This document shows positions 1-14,300 of a stretch of DNA of 64,000 bases, piece after piece. Position 1 is the stretch's first letter. The number at the start of each line of letters is the position of its first letter. The notes beneath the pieces were generated by a model. It worked only from the letters and a program-made list of their open reading frames with translations, searched no databases and was not told the origin of the DNA. Source of the DNA: Heliopora coerulea (taxonomy: Eukaryota > Cnidaria > Anthozoa > Scleralcyonacea > Helioporidae); the NCBI GenBank assembly GCA_030142905.1, contig JASJOG010000016.1, positions 372,001 through 436,000 on the forward strand, in the 5' to 3' direction. A program made the position numbers and the translations under genes.

Positions 1-2
1 CA

Positions 3-149
3 CGAGGGTGGGTAAGGAAGGATGGACTTGATTCCCTTGCAGCGCACGAAAAATTACCCACCTGTTTTTGGATCGGAACAGACGAACCTGTTAATTTTAA
101 AGACGAAGATGTCTTGTTTGAGTTACTAAGCAATTCCAATCAGTGCTAG
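3..149 (+). CDS. possible last coding exon of an upstream gene (open to window edge)
   Basis: An open frame runs from the window edge to a TAG at 147-149 and reads ...DGLDSLAAHEKLPTCFW...DEPVNFKDEDVLFELLSNSNQC. The composition looks protein-like and there is no donor before the stop, so it could be the C-terminal end of a neighbouring + strand gene. I do not recognise the family. A GTAAGG donor-like site at 12-17 and a TTCCCTTGCAG acceptor-like site ending at 41 mean the exon could begin inside the window. It does not match the N-terminus expected for the DOCK gene downstream. It may be chance. Confidence 0.3.
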   Translation, partial: RGWVRKDGLDSLAAHEKLPTCFWIGTDEPVNFKDEDVLFELLSNSNQC

Positions 150-1429
150 TCAGTCACCAAGCAAAAATAGTTATAATATTTTGTTTTGTATTATGCGTGT
201 TGATGACGAACACGCTTAAGAATGGATCAGGTATTATTGCAGCTGGAGAGTCAACGACGAGTTTCGAGGCATACATTTGTTGTGGTAAAATGCTTGTGGT
301 TTGAGCGCCCGTCGCCGGGAAAATGTTACGTTACGTATAGTGCTTTTCACTATTTTCGTAACAATGATGTGTTGTCTTGTACGTTTTAGTTTGGTAGGAA
401 CGTTATTCCTCGGGCAACATGCGATCCATTTTGGTTGTATATTGGTGCTCATCCATTTTGTAGGTCAAAACTGTTGGGTGCTGATAAGTTGTTATAAGAA
501 TGGTTGGTTGCACGCCCGTATCTAGAGTGGGGTGCGAAGGGACGTTTTCCCACGTTGAACAATTGATTGAGTTATTATTCATACGGAAAAGTTACTTGTG
601 GTAAATATAAGTTTACAAAGTTCCTGAAATTATTTATTCAAGGAACGTAATGTGCACGGAAATTATCTGAACGCTGTCCACTGTAACGATGTGTATTTCC
701 AACCATAAAGTTCAGTGGGAAGGAAGTGGCTGCCCTCTTTTTGACCGGAGAATTTCGCCCCTTGCTCAGCAAATGCGCTCGTCGTCTTGACAGGATGTGC
801 CCAGTCGCAGAAAGTAAAGCAAATTTCTCTAAAGTTATCTTGAGTGAAATGCTAAACATACATTTGAGCTGATGGTTACAAAAAAGTGTGGAAATGGTTG
901 GTCAGTGCTCAGCTAAATTAACCTATGATTTAAAAGTGTGATGCCAAGATCAGAGATTAAGATAAGATAGTGACTTAATTATCCGTTGTTATGAGGTGGG
1001 ACACGCAGATGAAGTGAGTAAATTGATGAAATGAACATTACTTTGGGCAAACAAATATTGAGCAGGAAAAAGAAAAAAACAGCAAAACATACAATATTTC
1101 ATATGAAGTTGAAAAACTTTGTGATTGCTTCTTTACATCCAAATTTTTAGTAAACTTGGTCACTGGTATTGTATTAACCAGTAACTGTGCTACTTTGAAG
1201 AAAATTTGGTGAGGAGTACATAATATGGACAACTGATACCATCTTGGTAGAGGTTACACCACCTAGCGGGGCTATTATACTGCTGCAAGTGGACTCTGTT
1301 GTCGATCACTTCTTCTGATCTGTCCGTCAACCAGTTTAGGTGAATGTTATTTAGCCAAAGTAGACGACGAACTTACTGTGTTAAAGTGTCATGCTGTTGT
1401 CAAAATTCGATTTTTGGTTTTTGTCCCAG
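150..1429. other. no recognised gene; 5' side of first DOCK exon seen
   Basis: I looked here for the roughly 150 residues that precede the PH domain in DOCK9/10/11 proteins and found none. The short open frames on both strands show no family signature. This is intergenic sequence, 5' UTR or intron. Confidence 0.4.
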
Positions 1430-1531
1430 GAAGTGTACTCATCTCCACGTAAGGAAGTTGGAGTGACTAAACATGGATATTTGAACAAAGCTCCGTTTCA
1501 TAATGAAAGCGATGGGATGTTCAGTGGAAAG
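1430..1531 (+). CDS. DOCK9-like: DOCK exon 1 of those seen (PH domain start)
   Basis: 34 codons, phase 0 at both ends, acceptor TTTGTCCCAG, donor GTAATG. It reads [20 protein letters not shown] and on to FSGK, the first strand of the zizimin PH domain. Earlier coding exons must exist but were not found. Confidence 0.85.
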
Positions 1532-4500
1532 GTAATGTTTACAGTAAAAGTCCGAGTAAAGTATGAGTGGATTTTGGATGCCGTGGCAAAACAACCAGCG
1601 ATAAATGACGTCCTCAAATAGATGCTACTTGACTGTTTATCTTTCCAATCAATAATGTGTTTTGTCAAAAGAAATAAGTCCTTTCCACTATACAAAAAGA
1701 AATGTTTTGATCCTTGTACAAAAGTGCAAGAAAAATGAACCTCCGGTTCCTACGCCCTTGTAAATCAAATGAATAGAATAATTCAAATGAGATGCATTCA
1801 TTTGATTGACGCACATTTTTCAGATTTAGTTTTCGTACATCTTCACATGTACTGTAGCTTTTCTAATGTAGTTAACGCTCCTTGATCGTTTTCAGACATT
1901 TAAAAGGCGGTGGTTTTCTCTAAAAGAAATCTCCAATGATGGTTCGTATGTCTTAGAGTATCGAAAGGTAAGATTTTTAGCCCCTTCCTGGCAGGATGTC
2001 ACCCCTGGACGAGTTACGTTGCCTGGCGTTAGCCGGAGGGAAAAGTCATACAAACGGCTATTTGCAAGCTTTAGTGAAACTAAAAATAAAATAAATTTAA
2101 AAATAAAAAAATAAAATAAATAGTAAAATAAAAATAAAAATTAAAAAAAAAATAAAATAAATAGAATAAAGCTAATCCACTTTTCAAGGAACTTACTAGA
2201 ACATAATTCATTAGGATGTATTGTTGGCCTTATAACATACGGAATAATAATGGTACTTTGTGTTTGGTATGAATTAGTGCGGTTGGTTGTGGTAAGTTTA
2301 CTACACACAAGTCGAAGAAAATGCGACAAAGATACACAATATTTTTAGGTTCTGTAGAAGAAAATTGTTTCTTGAGGGAAAACGTGGAGAAAAATTGCCT
2401 AAAATGCTGCGATACCTAATCATTGAGTCATTTTCAACATGAGCTCGCATCAGAAATGATTTATTTTTATCGAAATTGAAAATTGAAGAATCACATCACT
2501 TTGTTTTATCGTTATGGTGTGTAGATCTTCTAGGATGTTGTGTGATATCGCGTGAAGTTTAATGGAATTATGTGTGGTGGGCTACACAAAGCGTGACAGC
2601 ATGCAGTGCATTGCCTTGTTGTGGTGTCGGGTGAGGTAGGTGCCATGTGGTATGGTGCATTGTGGTGTGGTGTGGTATGCTGCATTGTGGTCTTGCGTTG
2701 CTGTGTGGCTTTATGTTTTAATTTTCCAGTGTGATAGTGCGGTGTGGCGTACTTTGATAAGGTGTGATATAGTTGCGCAGTGTGATGGTGTGGTGTGGTC
2801 CACTTTGATAAGGTGTGATATAGTTGGGCAGTGTGATGGTGTGGTACGGTTTTGGTGGTGTCGTGTGGTACGGTTTTGTATAGTGGGTACGGTGTAGTTG
2901 TAAGTGGTATGATTGGGCATGGGTCCGGTATAATGCAGTCGCATGTGTAGTATGGAGCGGTTTGGTGCTGTGTAGTTGGGTGCCTTTAGCTACTTGTTTA
3001 TGGGGGTTGCAGAGTGGTGGTTACTGTAGGGGTGCGATAGGGGACAGTGTACTGCAATATGATGTGGAGGTTGTGGTTCATTAGACTGATGTAAGAAGAA
3101 AGTGGATTGATGTATCAGCCACATGCAGGAGCCATGTGAATGTTTACCGTAACAGGCACGTTGCTTCGGTACGGGCAGGGCTTGTTGGATAACAACGGAA
3201 AATATCATGGTCCCCTCTGTGATTTTCAACATCCCATCATTTTCCTTTGCTAGACTGAAATTTTTCATGTACTTCAATGCGTCAGAAAAGTTAGTCCTGA
3301 AAAAAAAAAAACTAAACGTGAGTTACACGAAGCTGCTCGCTTGAACATGGAGATTCCTCTAATATTTTAGTCAAAGTAAAAACTGAAATTTACCACATCA
3401 AGTCTGAATTTTTTGATGGTGGCAGAATCCGCAAGATGATACACTATCCGCTTAGTAGATAATGTCCCGTTGAAGCAGTATTTGCTCGTGAATAGTGTTC
3501 GGGGCCGGTTTTATCATTACAGGTTATAAGACGTGAATGGATATCTCATAAATCGCCTTGAATTAATTGAATGTTTACCATGCTTCTTTTGTGCTGCAAT
3601 TGTATTCTCGCCGGATGCTGCCTTCCCACAACTCTGCCATAGCAGGTCTTGGGTCTCTTTTAGATGTTGCACTAAGATGTGGATTTTGCTGATTACTCCA
3701 TTTGCTCTTTGCCTCTCATTGTTAGGATGATAATCCCGACTCGACGGCTAAAGGTTCCATTTACTTGGATGCTTGCACAGAAATCACGAGGGTAGGTTAG
3801 ACAGAACGGTTTTCCAACTTTGTTTATTTTTATTAAGAATATTAATGTCCAGCATAAAGTTTTAAAAAGACCCAAAATAGCGGAGACATTAATACCATTT
3901 GATTATTTTTAAATTCCACCATTGGACAACACTGCAAACATCAAGCGTTGTCATGCACAGAATACAAGCATTTGTGGGGAAAAAATAGAGGTGGTTGAGT
4001 TCGCTGAATGTTTTGAAATTCAGGATTGTTGACAACTCATGACGTAAGCTTTGTCCTAAAATGCAAAGTACTATTTCTGGACGTTTTTGTATTTTTCTGC
4101 TGGTCAGTTTACTGATTGGAGATTGTGGTGATGGCAGTGAACTATGGGTAATCACAACAAAATTTGAAAATGGAGCAGAGGGATACGTGACAGAAAAGGG
4201 GCAGAAGAAATTTGAGACAAATTTACCGACAAGACATTCGTAATGAAGCGACAAATGTACTTAAGGAAAAAGAAAACAGAGCATTTCTATGACGATAAAA
4301 ATAAAATTGTCAGCAAAATTTGATAAAAGAATGAACAATTTTTAACTAGCCAACTCTGACTGATATTAACCGGAAATGTGCACCACATCACATGACATAT
4401 GACATATACCAAAATATCCCCTTTTAGTTTCGCCATCACCGCCAGCAGCACTTTTTCCTGAGGGCAGACCGGATCTGTTGGTAGAAGCAGAATTCTTCGC

Positions 4501-6539
4501 ATTGTACGCTATTTATACATTTAAATTTAAAAACTGAAAGTGAATAGATGACTTTTTTATTTTGGTATTACAAACGCTAACTGACAAACGCGCGACAAAC
4601 AAGCTTACTGAACCAACAAATGTTGTAGATGTACCGGCAGACTTGGCCTCAGTGAAAAGTAGGGGCAATTGCCCTCCTGCCCCTTTCATGTCTACGGTAT
4701 TGAATCAGGACACGCAACAAAGAAAACTTGGTTCATAACTGCCACTAATCGCCTGCTTCTTTTGAATTTTTGTACTGATTACCCATGATTCACTGCTACG
4801 GCTGAACTGGTTTTTACCAGGAACTATAGCCACTGGCGGAGACTGGGCTGTAAGCAAGCAGTGTTAAATTTGCTGTGGTAATAAAGGGACCGACGAAGAC
4901 ATTACACCTCATCGTATGTTGTTTAGGCGTCGTGCGAGAGTGCGTGATGGAATTATATGGCTTTTCTCTGCAAAATTATTAAATGTGGGCAGGCGAGAAA
5001 CAGAACTAAATTGAAGGGATAAGATCATTTTAGAGAAAATTGTTGACTGGAAATATCCGATAGTATAAAGAACACGTGGCCATGTTCGAATTATCTTCAA
5101 GTCCTCTGCAGCTCAGTCCATGGAGCAAAGGACATAGATTTCCGATTCTAGGTTAGGTTCCTGCAGAAAGTCCTTGAAGTTTCAGTTTTTGCAACTTATC
5201 TTGATTTGGGTATTACAGAGCTTTCACTCAATCATTCCTGCTTGAAATTTCCCTTGCAAAGTGTTCTCACTAACATCAGGGGTGATTTCCAATATATTAT
5301 ATTAATTATAGTGCCAGTGTGAAGTATAGATACAGTAACTCTTAAAATGGTCCTGGATTTGTGTAGTAGGACAGCGAAAATTAGGGAAAATGGTGGTGAA
5401 ATTTGTTCGATATATATTTTCGTTTCCTGGGTACCCGGTTTTTTAATATCCCAATCAAGTACGGGATGACATCAATTCTATCAAACAATAAAACATAAAA
5501 CGTGTGTGTCTATCTTCGAAACCATCCACCGGAATCACTTCAAACTTTGCACATGAGCACATGTGACCGAACTAAAGAACGCGGTACAAGCAGTACAGTA
5601 CTTGTATTGTAATGAACTAGTACCTACCATCCTAAATTCTCACAGTAAAAGTCTCAACTTTTAGTAAAGGCTTGAGGCGGGTTTAATTCTAGGTTTGTAT
5701 TTTTGGGAAAATATTTTGGACTGGTTACAACCACTGAATTACGTGCGCTTGAGTCTGAACAAATGATTTTGTAGTACAGGCTAAGATTTGGACAGTAATG
5801 GTGACATTGTAACAGAGCCGTATTCTTTAATTTGGTTGTTTGAATGTAGTGATTTAGGTGGATAATTTCGATGATACACACAAGCTTTACATTTGCCATG
5901 ATGCTGTTTGCTGAAATTGATGTCATCGTGCACTTAATTTGGATATTATTAAGAAAATGATTATCTTGAAAAGAAAAATTGATATCAAAGATATCTCAAC
6001 GCCATTTTCCATAATTTTGATATCATGTCAACCCTTTAGGATGAAGGTTTAATGAATACATTTTAATTAAATCTATTTTGGAATTTTTTACCATTCTTTC
6101 TCCAATGGAGTAGTTTTGGATTAGTGTTGTTCAGATGCATCCATAATCGAGAACTGGCTAAAATCCTCTCTTAACTAACGCAGTCTGTAAAAACTTGGTT
6201 ACAACTATTACTACTTCATCGCTATTACTCTTACTACATCATCAACGACTGTACTCTTTCCTCCTTTAAACGACGAATAAAATCCTTTTTCCTCGAACTA
6301 AATTTTCATGTTGAACATCTTGAAGAATTCTCATGCGTTTGATGTAAATACTCTGTAGTTTGTACTTGTTATAATTTTATATCCCTCTAATCTATTGTTA
6401 TCTGTGAAGTATGTTTATGTGTTCTGTATCTATTGTATTATAAACTTACATATATCGAACTCTTAATAAGTAATCAAGGGCGATTTGGGAGAATGCTTTT
6501 TTAAAGGTAAAAAGGTATTAATTAAACTTGTAAAATAAA

Positions 6540-6596
<57 letters not shown>

Positions 6597-9500
6597 GTTC
6601 ATATATTTCGCTGTATTTATACTTGTCCGAACACCGGGTCCCCTCCGGAGTCCAAGAGTGAGAGGGCTCTAGAAGTCTATTCTCCAGTTGAACTAAAAGG
6701 ACAGTGGAAGGGGTCTTAGCTTGCTACGGGCGCCTAGCATCCCGCCAGGAAAGGTCGAAGCAGACATTGCAAATTTCAGGGAACTTGTGGGGAAAGGAAA
6801 TGTCACCATTAAAATGGATTTTAAGAAACACCCACAGGCCCAAAAAATTTTTTTTCTGTATGAGTCTGCAACTTTTCTTCCTGTCTGAAATATGAGTCTG
6901 AATTTATTTTGAGGAATATTTCTGTCAACCGTTCACCTGCAGAAGTCATTTAAAAGTGACATTTGTTGTAAGTAGTATCATGGGTGCCTGAGATGTGGGT
7001 TGAATAAGGACTTTCTCCAAATTAGGCAAATCAACCTTGTTTTGTACCCACCAGTCAGTTCAAGTTACCATAACCTCTACGACAAAGAAAATGCAAATCA
7101 AGACCCAGAAATTTTGACTTTCCTAGAGATGGCTTTTGATTTTGTCTTCCTCTTTGTATCACATGCTTTTATGTCTTGTGGCCAAATTGAGTTCCATAAA
7201 TATTGTTGGTCAATGTTCCTATCACATGAATAACTTCGCCAAAAAATAAACTTCTATGACATTTCAACATTTTGCAAATAAATCACATGAGTGCTGGGAT
7301 CCTCACATGAGTATGAATTAGTGATGTGATGCTGAGCACATAATCTCCATGAAATTTGATGAGACAGGAAGATTTTGAGAAAATTGCTTCTGGAAGAATG
7401 GCTTTGACCAAATACTGAGTCTGAATTTTCAGTTGATTTCCAAAATAAGTCTGTAACTAAGTTGCCGAGTTGCCACAGAAATTTTTTTGGGACCACAGGG
7501 CCAGCCCTTACTCGCCCAACTTATCCAGTCAGGAAGGAGTAAGGGATGTACAGCCCTCTAAAGTCTCAAAGTATTCCCCATTGCGTATATCCAGTTTGAC
7601 CTTAACAGTACTCTCTTGCACTTCCAACCAGTTAAGGTCAGTTTAGGTGTGCCACTGCAAGGGTTAAGTCTGAATGTTGTTTTATTCTTAGACTAGTGCA
7701 GACCTGTTTCAGCATTTAAGGCTGGTTTATCCTCAACCAACTAAGGTCAGGGGCATCAGCCTGCTGTGCAGATTGTCTTCTAGTCCTTGGGCTGACAGGG
7801 CAGGTTTGCCAGCACCTGAAGGTAGTGTACTAGCAGCTGCCAGCCACTTAAGAAAAACTGAGGCTATCGGCTACCTGTCTACCCTGCTGGCAAGGCAGAA
7901 GCGCCACTCCTTAGGTCACCTCATCAAAGCCTGCTCGTTTTATGGAGATCACTGGCTCCGAATCAATGTCCTGCCTACCTATTTCTGGTTTTATGTCAGA
8001 GTTTCCTTCTCCTCGATAAGTTGCCATGCATGGCTGAAGAGTCTTATCTACCCTTGGCTAAGAGGTTGCGGGCACTTGCCAAAGGTGCCACCCCAGATAC
8101 TGGTGGGCGGGAACGTTCACATTCCCGTAGTAGGCTGAAGCTGTGCTTGTCCCACTCCAGTGCCCATTTGATTATTATTATGAAATATGATGGCTACAAA
8201 TCGTTATTGATAAATAGCCTAATAACAGGTACACCAAATTTTTCTGTACCTTTACAACAGTTCTTTTAACACAATAAACACAGAAGTAGGACAGAAGATA
8301 GTCAGGTTTGATTGTTTGGTAGTATTGGTTGATAGCAGGTAATTCAAACTGGGCTAATCCCACTATAATCCACCCTACAGACAAACATGTTAGTTTTCTA
8401 CATATTGAACTAAGCCTGAAAGTATCTTTCTCAGTATCGTTTCGCTATCAGTACCGTCTTTTGCATCGTTCCTACAATTTGTTTCGCCAATTCGTCATTT
8501 TCGAATATTTTTCGCACTTCCTTGATTGATTTATTGATACCTCCTCCAAGACACCCTGTTACAATTGGAACCGCGATCTCTTTAAATCCGACACGTCTTT
8601 CTCTCATTTCGAATGCTAACTGCTGGTACTTTGTTCGTTTCTCATTCGTCTTGGTTTCGATGTTATCTTCTTGTGGGCATGCCATATCGCAAATCCAAAT
8701 TATTTTCTTTTGTATGTCCTCTAACGTCAAGTCCGGTCGTCTGGATGTTGTCGTCTTTCTTAGATGGAATTCAAAGTCCCACATCAACTTTGCAGTACTG
8801 CTCTCCAAAACGTGTCCTCTTTCCCACCTTTCTTCATACCACTTGGTGTGGCCATCAATTAGCTTGTATTCTTTTGCCCATTGAACTGCAAGTATCATTA
8901 ATGCTCGGTTATGCCTTCTGATCTATTCGCTTGGCGCTAACATTTTACATCCAGCCAAAAGATGATCCACATTTTCTTTTTGCTCACCACAAACTCTACA
9001 TTTTACATTAACGCAAGGCAATCCCCTTGATATTTTCCACACTTTAGTCTCTATCATTTTCTCCATCATGTTAACTATTGCAGCTGTTTTTCTAGGATGA
9101 AGGCTTTGTTTCAGCCACATATTGCACGACTCGTGTTGCTTCGTGTAGACTTCACTTTGTAACTCCTTCTGTCTATAGTGTTCCTTTCTTTGTATCTCTG
9201 TTCCTTTTCTGATGACCTTTTTCACACTTTTCCAAGTGTCCTTCCAAGATTTGTCTAGTCTTTCCCCTTCCAGTGTCACTTTTCCTTCTTCAAAGTCAAT
9301 CCTTGAGCCAATCTCTTGCATTGCTTCTTGTGCTTCTCTCTTAACCGATGTATATTCCTTCTCTTTTTCTCTTTTCCAAGCTGCTTGTATCCATTCACTT
9401 GCCGACTTTTCCATATAACAGGCCACTCTCAGCTTTGTCTCTTTATACACATCTCGTAATGACTTAAGTCCTCTTCCTCCTCCTTCTCGTTTTAGGTACA

Positions 9501-11247
9501 ATCTCTCATCGCTGGATTGTCTTCCCAACATGTTTCGCTTTAGTTCTCTTTTTATGATCTGATCTAATTCTTGTAACTCATCTTTGTTATTATTGTTATT
9601 ATTATTATTATTATTTTAATTTAAAATACTCAGCTTAGATAGTCGCTGGTCACATGTTGGTACGCTGAGGGCAAGCTGTATCTCACAGCCTTAGGCCTCA
9701 AGCACATTTCGCAGAATCCTTGCAGACCCGAGTAGTGTTGCTTTTTGCAGGAGTTCGATCTTTGTTGGAACTCCAATCTTCCCGAGGTACTTGGCAAGGT
9801 TCTTGGTAACCATACCTAGTGAACCAACCACCACTGGAACCACACACGTTTTGATGTCCCATAGACGTGCAATCTCTCTTCTAGGGTCTTGGTACTTTTG
9901 GATCTTCTCTTTTTCTTTTGCTGCAATATTAGCATCTGCAGGCACAGCAATGTCGATTACTATGCACTCATTCTCTTTCCTGTTTACCAGTACAATGTCC
10001 GGTCTCCGGGCTTCAATTTTACGATCCGTCTGGATGGTAAAGTCCCACACCATTTTTATGGTAGCATTTTCAATGACTGGTTCCGGCTTGTGTTCGTACC
10101 ATTTCTCTTCGACTTCAAGTCCACGCTGTTTTGCGATTGTCCAATGCACAATCCTGGCAACGTTGTCATGTCGATGTTTATATTGAATCTGTGCCATCTT
10201 ACTACATTCACACAACAAGTGGCCCACCGTCTCGTCTTTCACACCACACATTCTACATAAAGGAGATAGCTGCTGTTTCTCGATTTTTGCTTTGAACGCA
10301 TTAGTTCTCAACGCTTGATCTTGGGCCACTGTGATCAGACCTTCGGTCTCCTTTTTCAAGTCTCTATTGTTATTACAACTCGCACACCACCCAACTAAGG
10401 ACAGTGGAAGGGGTCTCAGCCTGGTACGGCCTCCCAGCATCCCGCCAAGTAAGGCCGCAACAGACATTGCACATTTCAGGGAACTTGTGGGGAAAGGAAA
10501 TTTTACCATTAATATGGATTTTAAGAAACACCCACCGGGCCAGCCCTTATTCGCCCAACTTATCCAGTCAGGAAGGAGTAAGGGATGTACAGCCTTTTAA
10601 AGTCCCTGAAAGTACTCCCCAATGTGTATATCCAGTTTGACCTTAACAGTACGCTCTTGCATTTCCAACCAGTTAAGGTCAGTTTAGGCGTGCTGCTGTA
10701 AGGGTTAAGTCTGAATATTGTTTTATTCTTAGACTAGTGCAGATCTGTTTCAGCAATTAAGGCTGGTTCATCCTCAACCAACTAAGGTCAGGGGCATCAG
10801 CCTGCTGTACAGATTTTCTTCTAGTCCTTGGGCTGACAGGGCAGGTTTGCCAACACCTGAAGGTAGTGTACTTGCAGCTGCCAGCCAATTAAGGCAAGCT
10901 GAGGCTTTCGGCTACCTGTCTACCTGGCTGGCAAGGCAGGGACGCCACTCCCTAGGTCATCTCATCAAAGCTTGCTCGTTTTATGGAGATCACTGGCTCC
11001 GAATCAATGTCCTGCCTACCTACTTCTGGTTGTCAGAGTTTCCTTCTCCTCGATAAGTTGCCATGCAAGGCTGAAGAGTCTTATCTACCCTTGGCTAAAG
11101 GGTTGCTGGCACTTGCCAAAGGTGCCACTCCGGACTCTGGTGGGCGGGAGCGTCCACATTCCCGTAGTAGGCTGAAGCTGTGCTTGTCCTACTCCAGTGC
11201 CCATAATTATTATTATTATTACAACTCGCACACCACCCAACTAAGGA

Positions 11248-11295
<48 letters not shown>

Positions 11296-11348
11296 AACTC
11301 GCACACCACCCAACTAAGGCCAGTGGAAGTTATTATTATTAGTAGTAG

Positions 11349-11384
<36 letters not shown>

Positions 11385-14300
11385 TGCTGCTGCTCCTGCT
11401 CCTGCTCCTGCTGCTGCTCCTGCTCCTGCTACTATCACGTATTTTTAATTTCGTTCAATTTTGCCCAAATTAGATTATATACTAACCGCGTGTTGTCTCC
11501 CTCTTGTAGTTTAAAACAGTCAGTTGTTGTTATCATATTTTTTCTCAATTAATGAAGGGTGTTCGAGGAAAAATGCATGGATTCGAGGTTCGTATTCAAG
11601 ACAAAGTGTACAGTCTTGTGGCTGATACCCAGTCAGAAATGGAATCATGGCTTAGTGTGTTATGTAAAGTGACTGGTGTTGACATGACAGCCGGGAAGTC
11701 TTCGTCATCTTCGTCTGGTGGTTGGTTCAGTGGTAAAAATAAGATTTTAAAAAGCACGAACTTCAGGGAAAGTTTAAAGCAAAGCAAGCATCCTGAATTA
11801 ATGGAATTTGCCAGAGAAACTGATCAGTTAAATGCGAAACGACGGCAGGATGGTAGAAACAAACTATTTTCGTTGAGCTCTATTGGATGTGCTGTAAATG
11901 GAAACAGCGATGGGAAAGACGTAAAACTTCCGCAGGAGAAGTTTGGTCGAAGATTGCTTGTTCAATGTAGTGACCTTAAATTTCGTCTTACACGAAGTGT
12001 AGGTAATCATTCAGTGAACATTGAACCGTTCTTTGTTACCTTGGCATTGTTTGATGCGAAGGAAAACAAAAAAGTCTCCGAGGACTTTCATTGCGATTTA
12101 AACGAAACAGTTGTATCTGAAATGTTGTCTTCATCTGGGAACATGACGAATGGTTTGAAAGACAAAATACACGAATATCGCTTTTCCTTTCCAAGAAATG
12201 CATTATTCTCAGTGACATTTCCTCACCCCGATGTTTATCTTGTTTTGAGAATTGAAAAAGTACTTCAAGGTGGAATTACTAGTTGTACAGAACCGTACAT
12301 GAAGTCTGGAGACGCTTTGAGAAAAGGGTCAGTGAAAGCTTTTCGCAGTGCTGAAATAGCGTGTCAAACTTTGGCGCGGTATCGGATGCCCTTTGCTTTA
12401 GCAACCAGGTATGATTTTCTTTTCTCAAAGTGATTAGTATTGAAATAAATGAAGTTGATTGTTCATGTCATTTGTGATCTTCTGGTGTGATAAACTAGCC
12501 GGTCTTAAAGTGCACGTCAACGACAGGTTTTGTCGATTATCAACTTTATTCAAAGGTTCAATATTAAGAGGTAAGAATTTCGGGGACATTGTGCTTTAGA
12601 CACCGCGCTTTTTAAAATTATGATATAGAGGGTCAAAGTTTGGAGATATACTGAGTCAAAGTGGGATAGCTGAAAATGGGAGTTGTAAGTAAATAATCCA
12701 TAAATTATTCTATTTACTAACTGCCAACGAGTTAGTTAGTCGAGATCGAAAGAAAGAAAAATCTTGAAAACTACACACGTTTAATTACTAAAGACGGACC
12801 TACCCGCTTAGAGATGCCCGATCCAGTTTTCGAGTAAAATGTAGAAAAGGCAATTTCAGTATTTTGAACTAAAGTAGCGCCTCTCTATATGGCAACTCAG
12901 TGTAACGTGAGACCAATTTGTTCAACTGCTCTCACCCATTCGTGGGAAGATGAAACCTCCCTGTCAAATGTCGATTCATTTCTCTTGTCGTTGGTCTTTC
13001 TGTCATTGTAATCGTTTGATGATCCAACCTGCCTGCTTCCTCTTCTTTTCCTTGTAGCCTTTAGTAGACTTTTCTCGCTCCACATAACATATTGATTCAC
13101 ATTACGTTCCTCAATTCGATGCTGATGCCATGCTCTGCTTCCTTCCCTTCATGGTAAATACAGACGGCTAACGTTCGTCATTAGAAGAAGTTCCACATGC
13201 ATAGTAAGCAACTTCCTACTTTTGGCGATCTACGACTTCAAGCTCAATTTTTCTCCATTTTATCACGTTCTCGCTGTGACACATCAACGAAACTACCCAG
13301 CTTTAATACAGTAGCTCTGATCCCCCAACACTGCATATGCTTGTCAGTTTTGCAGTCCATACCAATATTAACAACTGTTTGCACTCGAGAATCAGGTTTT
13401 TGTTCATCCTTTCCAAATAGTTTAACGGCGTCCTTAGACAGCTGCTAGTTTATATGCAGGTAAACCTCTCTTATCTGAGTCGTCACGTTCAGCGTAGAAC
13501 CATTTCTCGCTGGTTTCAAACAATCTATTTTGCCGATATGCCTTATTCAATCATTGAACTTGGTGAACTTTGGTAGCTAAAACTGTTTCAGCTGCTCAGT
13601 TACAACACTTACCCCGTTGACACTGATGTTATATTTTCTCTCCAGTTGAATCTTTATACGTTTAATGGATTCCTGTCTTTTAGCATGTTCTGAGCTTCTA
13701 AGATATTTATGCTGCAACTCAGTCTGTCGTTTTTGGCGTCTCCTCCACAATTGTTCTTTATTTTGCTTTTGTTTGGTTAGTTTGTTTCCCTAGCCCTTCA
13801 ATTATAACCACTGCTGTTGCAAACAACTGTCTAATTGTTTCTTTTTGAATTAATGCAATAAATTTATGTTATAATTACATTGCTCAACACAAATGCGACA
13901 AAACGCGATCAACATATTGAATTGAGCCTTACCGAGCTGAATTCGAATGCACGCAACCTTCCCATAACCCTTACACTGCCTCCCATAATAAATCTTAAAA
14001 AATGACTTGTAGATGGCTGTGCACCAATTAATTGCTCTTATCAAGGAAGACAAGCTAACAATATTCTAAGTGTCCTTCTTACTTTTCGTCTCCTAGGCCC
14101 TTCTTAGATGAATATTTTATAATAAATTATCTGCTCTATTTTGTTACGTCTTTAGACCGCTGTTCAAGAATAATCAGGGGGACTTGGATAATGAAAAGGA
14201 ATGGTCACCAGTTTACAAGCAGGTGAAGTGCAGATTTCGTTTTGAGCCATTTCAGTTAGTTATATAGTCCAAAACAATGTCTTCATTATTTATGAAATAG

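Noticed and set aside
2640..2944. Open frames on both strands
   Set aside because: Produced by the GTGTGGT-rich tract; no family signature.
4061..4243. 60-codon frame with a signal-peptide-like start
   Set aside because: No recognised family, no splice context, and stops soon after; chance cannot be excluded.
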